Of a stretch of 5,297 nt of DNA, positions 1-5,297 are shown one piece after another. The first letter of the stretch is position 1; every line of letters starts with the position of its first letter. The translations under genes and the position numbers were made by a program. The notes beneath the pieces were generated by a model, which did not search any database, had not been told where the DNA came from, and worked only from the letters and a program-made list of their open reading frames with translations. Source of the DNA: CAKSQF01 sp964569225 (GTDB lineage: Bacteria; Bacillota; Clostridia; Oscillospirales; CAG-272); contig CAZMTU010000135.1 in the NCBI GenBank assembly GCA_964569225.1, forward strand, positions 1-5,297. The letters run 5' to 3'.

Positions 1-1615
1 CGCCGGGGTACTCCCAAACTGTTATTTCTACGCATTCTTCCTTTGCCACAGCGGTTGGATTAAAGACTGTCCAAATGCGTACCAGACCATTTCCTGTTTC
101 AGCAGTCGGTTTGCCGCCAAAACGGTCTACACCGTAGCCTGCGCCTGCACCCTGTGCCTGAGATGAGGCGATTGCCTGATCAGTGACAATCATAGAAGTA
201 TCGGTGGCGGCAGAGATTGCATTCATTGCCCGCAGATACTCGTTGTTGGCAACTGCCAGCGATTGTGAGAACAGTCCCATCGCATGTTCCCGGCTGTCCT
301 GTACGCAGGAGCCAGTGAGTATATCGTGAAAATGGGTAAACAGAACATCCCGCCACGCATTTTCTAACCGTTTGGTGGGGTAGGGAAGTTCTGCTACTGA
401 CGAAGCATAGGCAGACAGCGCTTCCGCATCCGCGAAGGCGGCTTCACATTGACGATTTCCCCTTTTTAGTCTGGATTGCGTGGTATAGCAGCCAGTGAAA
501 ATCAGATTCAGCTCGTGGTCTACCAGCGGAACCTGTTCCCGAACCGATTCCGCTTCATGGAAGTATTCGCGGAAGGTGCCGAATTTCAGTGTGGGGAAAA
601 TCGGCCACTGCATCATTTCAAGCGCTCGTTCCACATCTCTTCGGGTAGGTCCGCCGCCATGATCGCCCACGCCGTATACAATCAGCCCGGTTTTCAGTCC
701 GCCGCTGCGTTTGGAAATATCAATAGCGGAAATGCCGATTTTGGGGGTAATGCCGCTGTTGTACCAGTGCTGTTCCCGGTAGCAGAGCAGTTCTTTACCG
801 GAAGGTGCTCTCCAGCGATAAAGCGCCTGTTTACCGTCCAGCGCACGGCAGTGGTAGTAATATTTCACACCCCCATCGATGTCAATTTCGGGCAAATTGG
901 CACTGTGACCAAAGGTATCGGGAGAAAAATCCACTTCAAGCGAATCGGGATCAATGTTCCATACATCCCGCAGATAATTTTTGCTGTATTTGATATGTTT
1001 AACAAGCGATTCAGTAGAAGGCATGTTTTTGTCGGTTTCTACCCATGCGGAGGAAGTGACCTCCCATCTCCCTTCTTTAATGCGCGCCTTAATGGCTTCC
1101 ATCATTTCCGGTTCAAAGTCTTCTACAATTTTGTAAACCGCTGTCTGGGACTGCGAAAAACAGAAATCAGGATATTCTTCCATGATTTTCAGCATAGTGC
1201 GGAAGGTAGCGAGCGTAGCGGCAACAGTTTCATGCCAGCCCCACATCCAGTTCATGTCAATGTGGGCATGACCGGCAAGAATCAACTTATATTCCTTGGC
1301 AGACTGAGAAAGGGAGAGCAGCATTTGTTCAGCCGCCATACAGGATGATTTGGTGAGAACGCCGTCCTCCTCCATTTTTGCATTCAGATAGTCGAGGGCG
1401 CCTTCAATGGGACCGTCGTAAGCATTGCCGTTTGCTGCGGAAAGCTGCAGAGCAAATTCAATTTCAGACAGGATCCGAATGATAGAACGATTAGGCGGTG
1501 TGATCCGCATCGCCTCTTCACGGGGCTGACCGAAGGTTTCTTCGTAACCGGTGATCTCCCGATTTCCGCCTACCTGTGTTTTCAGTGCGGTGAATTTTGC
1601 GGTTAGATTTGACAT
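1..1615 (-). CDS. GH38 alpha-mannosidase, N-terminal part (cut by left edge)
   Basis: The reverse strand reads open from an ATG at 1615 to the window edge, giving 538 complete codons. It starts MSNLTAKFTALK and has no signal peptide, so the enzyme is probably cytoplasmic. Glycoside hydrolase family 38 signatures appear in order: HAHIDMNW at residues 116-123 (H118 and D120 as likely metal ligands), SPDTFGHS at 231-238 (D233 as the likely nucleophile), YGVGDHGGGPT around 314-324, FTGCYTTQSRLKRGNR around 374-389, and THFHDILTGS at 427-436 (H430 as the likely metal ligand). GH38 enzymes are retaining, metal-dependent exo-alpha-mannosidases. Bacterial members are usually about 850-1050 residues, so the C-terminal beta-sandwich domains lie outside the window. 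The start is supported by AAGGAG seven bases upstream. The gene is divergent from the M42 peptidase gene. Family assignment is firm; the linkage cleaved (alpha-1,2, 1,3 or 1,6) cannot be told from this sequence. Confidence 0.95.
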   Translation of the reverse strand, partial: MSNLTAKFTALKTQVGGNREITGYEETFGQPREEAMRITPPNRSIIRILSEIEFALQLSAANGNAYDGPIEGALDYLNAKMEEDGVLTKSSCMAAEQMLLSLSQSAKEYKLILAGHAHIDMNWMWGWHETVAATLATFRTMLKIMEEYPDFCFSQSQTAVYKIVEDFEPEMMEAIKARIKEGRWEVTSSAWVETDKNMPSTESLVKHIKYSKNYLRDVWNIDPDSLEVDFSPDTFGHSANLPEIDIDGGVKYYYHCRALDGKQALYRWRAPSGKELLCYREQHWYNSGITPKIGISAIDISKRSGGLKTGLIVYGVGDHGGGPTRRDVERALEMMQWPIFPTLKFGTFREYFHEAESVREQVPLVDHELNLIFTGCYTTQSRLKRGNRQCEAAFADAEALSAYASSVAELPYPTKRLENAWRDVLFTHFHDILTGSCVQDSREHAMGLFSQSLAVANNEYLRAMNAISAATDTSMIVTDQAIASSQAQGAGAGYGVDRFGGKPTAETGNGLVRIWTVFNPTAVAKEECVEITVWEYPG

Positions 1616-1620
1616 TGTTT

Positions 1621-1628
1621 TTCTCCTT
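1621..1628 (-). promoter_or_regulatory. Ribosome binding site of the mannosidase gene
   Basis: On the minus strand the sequence reads AAGGAGAA, with the AAGGAG core seven bases before the ATG at 1615. This near-perfect Shine-Dalgarno site fixes the start codon, and no in-frame upstream alternative has comparable support. Confidence 0.85.
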
Positions 1629-1640
1629 TCGGACGAGAAA

Positions 1641-1670
1641 ATATCATGTCCGGTATACCGATAATGCTAT
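1641..1670. promoter_or_regulatory. Candidate operator: dyad centred on CGGTATACCG
   Basis: The core CGGTATACCG (1651-1660) is a perfect 10-bp palindrome. Around the same centre, CAT (1645-1647) mirrors ATG (1664-1666) and ATA (1641-1643) mirrors TAT (1668-1670), so 11 of 15 positions per half are symmetric. It lies in the transcribed leader of the mannosidase gene, about 35-45 bases downstream of the expected start point, where a bound repressor could block elongation. TA-centred short palindromes are typical of GntR-type regulators, but that is only an analogy. It could also be chance. Confidence 0.35.
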
Positions 1671-1702
1671 ATTTTTTGATAAATCAGATTCCAGACTAAT
1701 TT

Positions 1703-1731
1703 ATTATAGCCTTTTTGGAAAAAAATTGCAA
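1703..1731 (-). promoter_or_regulatory. Promoter for the GH38 mannosidase gene
   Basis: Read on the minus strand, there is a -35 TTGCAA (1731-1726), a 17-bp spacer and a perfect -10 TATAAT (1708-1703). Transcription should start near 1696 and leave a leader of about 80 bases before the ATG at 1615. The element resembles a housekeeping sigma-A promoter and sits back-to-back with the peptidase promoter, with 18 bp between the two -35 boxes. Confidence 0.7.
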
Positions 1732-1749
1732 GGCTTTTCGGAATTTTGC

Positions 1750-1778
1750 TTGAGTATTTACGAAGGATATGATATAAT
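1750..1778 (+). promoter_or_regulatory. Promoter for the M42 peptidase gene
   Basis: The plus strand carries a -35 TTGAGT (1750-1755), a 17-bp spacer and a perfect -10 TATAAT (1773-1778). The expected start point is around 1785, giving a leader of roughly 64 bases to the ATG at 1849. It is a sigma-A type promoter divergent from the mannosidase promoter, so both genes could answer to one regulator bound between or over them. Confidence 0.75.
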
Positions 1779-1782
1779 ATAT

Positions 1783-1809
1783 TTCATTAATAACGAAGTT
1801 ATAGATGAA
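1783..1809. promoter_or_regulatory. Candidate operator: 27-bp dyad over the M42 start point
   Basis: Two nested inverted repeats share one centre at base 1796: TTCAT (1783-1787) with ATGAA (1805-1809), and ATAAC (1790-1794) with GTTAT (1798-1802). Ten of twelve paired positions between 1783-1794 and 1798-1809 are complementary. The dyad begins 5 bp after the -10 box and covers the predicted transcription start, a classic position for a repressor site. In RNA it could also form a weak AU-rich leader hairpin, but it has no GC-rich stem or U-tract and so does not look like a terminator. Confidence 0.45.
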
Positions 1810-1834
1810 CGCTGAATGATAATCTTTTAAACAC

Positions 1835-1840
1835 AGGGAG
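1835..1840 (+). promoter_or_regulatory. Ribosome binding site of the M42 peptidase gene
   Basis: AGGGAG lies eight bases before the ATG at 1849, followed by an A-rich spacer. It supports this start codon. Confidence 0.8.
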
Positions 1841-1848
1841 AAAAAATT

Positions 1849-2904
1849 ATGACTGATGCAAACCTGACACCTGAACAATGGGAAGAATATGCCGATTATA
1901 TACTGAAACAAGCAGTTGCTTTACTTGCTATCGACTCGCCTACGGGATACACTCAAGAAGCGGCAGAGTATGTTCAGACGCAGTTAAGCGAATTGGGCTT
2001 TGAAACCCAAAAGACTCATAAGGGCGGTGTGATATGCGATTTTGGCGGAACAGAAAACGGTATTTTGCTGGAAACTCATTTGGATACATTAGGCGGTATG
2101 GTCTGTGAGATTAAAGACGACGGGCGGTTAAAAATAACCCCTTTGGGCGGACTGAATGCCAACAATGTGGAAACCGAAAATGTGAAGGTAATTACAAAAT
2201 TTAACGGCAGCTATGATGGTACAGTTCAGCTTTGCAATGCTTCAGTACACGTCAACGGCGCATACAGCGGAACTCCGCGCAGCTTTGACAGTGTGGAAGT
2301 CGTGCTGGATGAGGATGTACGCTCAGCAGATGATGTCAAAGCATTAGGAGTTCGGATAGGGGATATCGTTTGCGTGAATCCCCGAACGGTAATTACGCCT
2401 TCCGGGTATATTAAAAGCCGTTTTCTGGATGACAAGCTATCGGTTGCGATCCTGCTGGGATATGCCAAATACTTAAAGGATACTGAAAAAATTCCAGCAC
2501 GGCATGTGTTCGGGCATATCACTGTATTTGAAGAGGTTTCCTATGGCGGCAGCGCATCGGTACCGGAAGGTATTGTGGAAGGGCTTTCTATTGATATGGG
2601 CTGTGTTGGGCAGGGGCTTACCTGCAACGAAAAGCAGGTATCTATCTGTGCTAAGGACAGTCACGGTCCCTATCACTATGATGTTGTAAAGGGGTTGATT
2701 GAAGCGGCAGAGAAGATAGGCGCCGACTATGCGGTGGATGTGTATCCTTTTTACGGTTCAGATGTAGAGGCGACCCTGCGTGCCGGGTGGGATTTAAAGC
2801 ATGGACTGATCGGTGCCGGCGTATATGCGTCCCACGGCTATGAGCGATCCCATCGGGAGGGCGCGCTGAATACGCTGAAGCTGCTGGTAGGCTATATCGG
2901 GTAA
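1849..2904 (+). CDS. M42-family metallopeptidase (FrvX-like aminopeptidase)
   Basis: The 351-residue product matches M42 in length and motif order. M42 enzymes are cytosolic two-metal aminopeptidases, often large oligomers, that trim short peptides. Likely metal or catalytic residues are H77 and D79 in ETHLDTLGGMV, D194 in RFLDDKLSVA, E228-E229 in VFEEVSYGGSAS, D249 in SIDMG, and H329 in YASHGYERSH. Two motifs differ from classical members: HLDT replaces the usual HMDE, and the tail reads SHGYERSH instead of the common YIHSPxE. This variant resembles, from memory, the M42 branch associated with the NAGGN osmoprotectant genes, but no such synthesis genes are present here. No signal peptide is visible. 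The gene is monocistronic between its own promoter and the terminator at 2944-2992, and divergent from the mannosidase gene. The family is secure; the natural peptide substrate is unknown, and M42-like proteins have sometimes been labelled cellulases. Confidence 0.92.
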   Translation: MTDANLTPEQWEEYADYILKQAVALLAIDSPTGYTQEAAEYVQTQLSELGFETQKTHKGGVICDFGGTENGILLETHLDTLGGMVCEIKDDGRLKITPLGGLNANNVETENVKVITKFNGSYDGTVQLCNASVHVNGAYSGTPRSFDSVEVVLDEDVRSADDVKALGVRIGDIVCVNPRTVITPSGYIKSRFLDDKLSVAILLGYAKYLKDTEKIPARHVFGHITVFEEVSYGGSASVPEGIVEGLSIDMGCVGQGLTCNEKQVSICAKDSHGPYHYDVVKGLIEAAEKIGADYAVDVYPFYGSDVEATLRAGWDLKHGLIGAGVYASHGYERSHREGALNTLKLLVGYIG

Positions 2905-2943
2905 GCACGCAGAGAAGAAGTTTATTTTCAAGTCTGTTAAATC

Positions 2944-2992
2944 AATAATCCCCAAGAAACCGCAAGTTTTTTACGGTTTCTTGGGGATTATT
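2944..2992. terminator. Bidirectional intrinsic terminator, 19-bp perfect stem
   Basis: Bases 2944-2962 and 2974-2992 are perfectly complementary over 19 bp, with an 11-base loop. The stem centre CCCCAAGAAACCG pairs with CGGTTTCTTGGGG, and the outer AATAAT/ATTATT pairs provide a U-rich end on either strand. It lies 39 bases after the M42 stop codon and 72 bases after the GH18 stop codon, between convergent genes, so it probably ends both transcripts. The U-tracts are interrupted (ATTATTTGAATTT on plus, ATTATTGATTT on minus). Confidence 0.85.
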
Positions 2993-3064
2993 TGAATTTG
3001 ACGGCACCTATCTTTACCGAATCCCAAAGGTTTTCTTTACAGGTAAGCTAATATTTACGCAGCG

Positions 3065-4087
3065 CTATGAATTTTCACCCAACGCGTTGAGAAGTGTACG
3101 GGTAGGATCGCAGGAATGCTCCCAATACATCAGACCAAGCAGCTTCTTTTCCTTGGCAAATGCGCATTTTGCCGCGATGGAGTCAGGATTGTCATAGGAA
3201 ATGAAGGTGTCGCCGTTAAAAAGATAGGGCGCTTTGCAAATATCATCCCAGTATTCGGTAAATCCGTTTTGATTAATATATCGCTCTTTCAATTCTCCGT
3301 AGCCCGGACCGTAGTTGCCTGGTTCAGCAGGCGCCGGCAGACCGTTGGTATCCGATCGAACTCCCTTCCACATGCGGGAATAAAAAGCGACGCCGATAAC
3401 CATTTTTTCATAGGGGACACCGGCCGTGTGATAAATTTCCACTGAGTGAAGCACACTTCTGTGATCTCTGGGGGATTCGGTTACAGCATATGGGAATAGA
3501 TTTGTGTGATGCCCGGTGCGCCGATCACCGCAGCCTCGCATATCATAGGTCATAATGGATACATAATCAAGGATTTTGGCAACTTGGTCCATTTCTGTGT
3601 TTTCAATAAAATAGCGGTCGCAGCCCACCGCTGCAGTTACCAGCCAGTCAGTATGTCCTGCAGCGTCAAATGCGTTCCGTATAGCAGAGAACATTAGCGT
3701 ATAGTTTTGCTTATCGGAAGGAGACGCTTCAATGCCTGCCCAGTCAAGACCGGGATATTCCCAGTCGATGTCGATCCCATCTAAATGATAGCGTTCTGCA
3801 AGCTCTAAGCAAGAAGCGGCAAATTCAGCTCTGGTTTCAGGAGTGGACGCCATAGGTGAAAAGCCTCCGGCGCCCCACCCGCCTACTGAAAAGAGAATTT
3901 TGATAGTCGGATTTGCTTTTCGGATCGCGCTTAACGGAGCAAGATCGTTAGGAAAATCGAAGATCGCCCGATTATCCCGGCAATAGGCAAATGCAATATT
4001 GATAACATCCAATGTGCGGGCATCGCTTTTTGTAACGTTTTTTAGTTCAGAGTGAACTACATATCCGGCATTAAGCAGTGTATTCAT
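3065..4087 (-). CDS. GH18 chitinase-like glycoside hydrolase, no signal peptide
   Basis: The 340-residue product is a single GH18 TIM barrel. The family signature DxxDxDxE is complete as DGIDIDWE (residues 103-110), with E110 the expected acid/base of substrate-assisted catalysis. The SxGG strand appears as SVGGWG (67-72), MTYD at 179-182 supplies the usual Y and D near the active site, and the barrel closes with YWEHSCD (W322). The barrel begins almost at residue 1 (NAGYVV), and there is no signal peptide, carbohydrate-binding module or LysM repeat, unlike secreted chitinases. It is therefore probably an intracellular enzyme acting on imported chito-oligosaccharides or other GlcNAc-containing glycans. 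An endo-beta-N-acetylglucosaminidase role is possible and cannot be separated by eye. It lies downstream of queH with a 112-bp gap and converges on the M42 gene. Confidence 0.93.
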   Translation of the reverse strand: MNTLLNAGYVVHSELKNVTKSDARTLDVINIAFAYCRDNRAIFDFPNDLAPLSAIRKANPTIKILFSVGGWGAGGFSPMASTPETRAEFAASCLELAERYHLDGIDIDWEYPGLDWAGIEASPSDKQNYTLMFSAIRNAFDAAGHTDWLVTAAVGCDRYFIENTEMDQVAKILDYVSIMTYDMRGCGDRRTGHHTNLFPYAVTESPRDHRSVLHSVEIYHTAGVPYEKMVIGVAFYSRMWKGVRSDTNGLPAPAEPGNYGPGYGELKERYINQNGFTEYWDDICKAPYLFNGDTFISYDNPDSIAAKCAFAKEKKLLGLMYWEHSCDPTRTLLNALGENS

Positions 4088-4199
4088 AGGTATTTCCTTT
4101 CTGAAGGAGAATTTGGAATCTGTTCTGTGAAATGACCGGCAAATAACTGCTTATTCATGTGTGCAGTCTGTTTACCGGATAACTTACCGGTGTCGGTGT
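4088..4199. other. queH-GH18 intergenic gap with repeated ACCGG motifs
   Basis: This 112-bp gap has no convincing promoter or terminator on the minus strand. The motif ACCGG occurs three times on the plus strand (4135, 4174 and 4186). The last two are part of a direct repeat TTACCGG (4172-4178 and 4184-4190), and ACCGG at 4174 also forms a 5-bp inverted repeat with CCGGT at 4187-4191. The lack of a terminator permits read-through from queH into the GH18 gene. Confidence 0.35.
4095..4108 (-). promoter_or_regulatory. GH18 ribosome binding site inside a small hairpin
   Basis: On the minus strand AAGGA (4099-4095) sits seven bases before the ATG at 4087 and is the only Shine-Dalgarno-like sequence suitably spaced. 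It is the right arm of a perfect 5-bp inverted repeat, TCCTT-CAGA-AAGGA. Folding would bury the ribosome site, although five base pairs is weak and the site may simply be open in vivo. Confidence 0.5.
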
Positions 4200-4823
4200 T
4201 TATTCATGGAGGTTTTCCTCAGCGGACATGCGCTGAGAAAATTCGCATCCGCAGTAGCTTTGTCGGTAAAGTCCGTACTCATAGGATAACTGGACAGAAC
4301 GCTTATAGCCTTCTCTTTTCTTAAAATCGGAGGGCAGATGTTTTACACCGTATTTCGCTTCCAATTCTTCTCCGATACGGCCAAGCAGTGCCGCGTCTTT
4401 GTGAGGCGAAACTGACAACGTAGTGGCGAAATAGTCAAAGCCGCCTGCTTTGGCAGCGCCTGCGGCTTCTTCCATACGCAGCCGAAAGCAAAATTCACAG
4501 CGCGCACCGCCTTCCGGTTCTCCTTCAAGCCCTTTAACAGCGGCTAAAAAAGCGGAATGGTCGTAGCTGCCTTCCATCAGCTTGGCCCAACCGGTTTGGT
4601 CAAGCAGCTGCTTTTCTGTTTCCAGCCGATGCAGGTATTCTTCTTTAGGATAAATGTTCGGATTATAAAAAAAGAGCGTGATGTCAAAATAGGCAGATAG
4701 ATATTCTAACACATAAGAGGAACAGGGACCGCAGCAGGCATGGAGCAAAAGTGTAGGCTTCGGCTCACATGGAAAAGAAGAAAGCAGATTGTCTAATTGT
4801 TTTTGATAGGTAGTCTTGGTCAT
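4200..4823 (-). CDS. queH: Epoxyqueuosine reductase QueH (DUF208 family)
   Basis: QueH removes the epoxide of epoxyqueuosine in tRNA, the last step of queuosine synthesis at the wobble base of GUN-anticodon tRNAs; it is the non-orthologous, cobalamin-independent replacement for QueG. The 207-residue product shows the family pattern: LLLHACCGPCSS with C30, C31 and C34, YNPNIYP at 53-59 followed by EEYLHR, CEFCFRLR with C109 and C112, the SPHKD segment at 139-143, and YCGCEFS with C191 and C193. These cysteines are expected to hold an iron-sulfur cluster and an adjacent metal site. Length fits the family. The ATG at 4823 begins 9 nt after the stop of the upstream reductase gene and has no good Shine-Dalgarno sequence, which suggests translational coupling. 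No in-frame alternative start looks better. Confidence 0.95.
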   Translation of the reverse strand: MTKTTYQKQLDNLLSSFPCEPKPTLLLHACCGPCSSYVLEYLSAYFDITLFFYNPNIYPKEEYLHRLETEKQLLDQTGWAKLMEGSYDHSAFLAAVKGLEGEPEGGARCEFCFRLRMEEAAGAAKAGGFDYFATTLSVSPHKDAALLGRIGEELEAKYGVKHLPSDFKKREGYKRSVQLSYEYGLYRQSYCGCEFSQRMSAEENLHE

Positions 4824-4832
4824 CTTAGGCGT

Positions 4833-5297
4833 TTATCTAAGCTCCGCAGCAGCAGCTTTCAGTAAATCTGGAATTTCCAAATGCTGCGGACATTTTTGCA
4901 TGCACTTTTTACAGCTGATGCATTGGTCAGCTCCCTTTTTCTCTTCCGCCATCCGACGGTAGCGGCCGTTTCCGGAAATTAGATTGTGATATTTGAAGGC
5001 TTCATTCCAAGTGCCAAAGATACCGGGAATATCTACACCAAGCGGACAGGGCATGCAGTAGCGGCATCCCGTGCAGCCTACTTTGGTTCTGCGCTGGTAT
5101 TCCTCCCGCGCTTTATCCACGATCGTCAATTCCTCGTCGGTCATAATGTCCACGCCGGTGCGGTCAAAAATTTCAAGGTTCTGCATGGTTTGTTTCATAT
5201 CGGTAACGCCTGAAAGAACTGTAGCTACCTGAGGGAAGTTGCAGAGCCAACGGAAAGCCCATTCAACGGCAGATCTTTTTTCGGGATAACTGTCAAA
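4833..5297 (-). CDS. Aldo/keto reductase with two 4Fe-4S motifs, C-terminal part
   Basis: The reading frame is open to the right edge, so this is the last 154 residues of a longer protein; the ATG at 5198 is internal. The visible part begins FDSYPEKRSAVEWAFRW and continues with VLSGVTDMKQ, the end of an aldo/keto reductase barrel where helices contact the NADPH phosphate. After a linker come two cysteine clusters typical of bacterial ferredoxin domains: CTGCRYCMPCP (visible residues 75-85) and CISCKKCMQKCP (126-137), each able to ligate one 4Fe-4S cluster. This architecture matches the aldo/keto reductase group with a ferredoxin tail (COG1453), usually around 370-390 residues, so about 220-235 residues, including the catalytic Asp-Tyr-Lys-His set, lie outside. 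Substrate unknown. It is the upstream partner of queH, 9 nt apart. Confidence 0.92.
   Translation of the reverse strand, partial: FDSYPEKRSAVEWAFRWLCNFPQVATVLSGVTDMKQTMQNLEIFDRTGVDIMTDEELTIVDKAREEYQRRTKVGCTGCRYCMPCPLGVDIPGIFGTWNEAFKYHNLISGNGRYRRMAEEKKGADQCISCKKCMQKCPQHLEIPDLLKAAAAELR

Noticed and set aside
476..1348. A 290-codon open frame on the plus strand, antisense to the mannosidase gene
   Set aside because: It overlaps the clear GH38 frame, has no ribosome site, and its translation shows no recognisable domain. It is a shadow of the codon pattern on the other strand.
1597..1815. A 72-codon plus-strand frame running through the divergent promoter region
   Set aside because: It starts within the mannosidase gene, crosses both promoters, and no Shine-Dalgarno site is visible. 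The bases are better explained as regulatory DNA.
1696..1911. A 71-codon minus-strand frame across the M42 promoter and gene start
   Set aside because: It is antisense to a well-supported gene start and covers promoter DNA; the composition looks like AT-rich noncoding sequence.
2651..2908. An 85-codon minus-strand frame opposite the end of the M42 gene
   Set aside because: Its basic, low-complexity translation and full overlap with M42 catalytic segments mark it as a shadow.
4172..4193. The ACCGG/CCGGT hairpin just after the queH stop as a terminator
   Set aside because: The stem is only 5 bp with an 8-base loop, and no U-tract follows on the minus strand.
4833..5198. A stand-alone 121-residue ferredoxin-like protein starting at the ATG at 5198
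   Set aside because: The frame continues without a stop to the window edge, and the upstream codons encode typical aldo/keto reductase barrel sequence, so that ATG is internal.

Overview
The window looks like chromosomal DNA of an anaerobic, low-to-moderate GC Firmicute, most likely a gut-type Clostridia member. The reasons are consensus sigma-A type promoters, strong AGGAG-type ribosome sites, a QueH-type (iron-sulfur, not B12-type) epoxyqueuosine reductase, and an aldo/keto reductase with a ferredoxin-like tail. No gene gives a species-level identification.

Layout. Bases 1-1615 (minus) hold the N-terminal half of a GH38 alpha-mannosidase that runs off the left edge. Bases 1616-1848 are a divergent promoter region with two back-to-back promoters, each with a 17-bp spacer, and two dyad sequences that could be operators. 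Bases 1849-2904 (plus) encode an M42-family metallopeptidase. Bases 2905-3064 lie between convergent genes and contain a perfect 19-bp-stem hairpin that probably terminates transcription in both directions. Bases 3065-4087 (minus) encode a GH18 chitinase-like glycoside hydrolase without a signal peptide. After a 112-bp gap come queH (4200-4823, minus) and, 9 nt upstream of it, the C-terminal part of an aldo/keto reductase with two 4Fe-4S motifs (4833-5297, minus, cut by the right edge).

How the genes may work together. The mannosidase, M42 peptidase and GH18 enzyme all lack visible export signals, so together they could finish the breakdown of imported mannose- or GlcNAc-containing oligosaccharides or glycopeptides in the cytoplasm. 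This is an inference from gene families and adjacency; no transporter or regulator is visible here. The aldo/keto reductase and queH form a tight transcriptional pair, possibly extending into the GH18 gene because no terminator is visible between queH and GH18. No RNA gene, CRISPR array, insertion sequence or phage feature was seen. All five coding regions look like ordinary members of known families. The less explained sequence is the regulatory DNA at 1616-1848.
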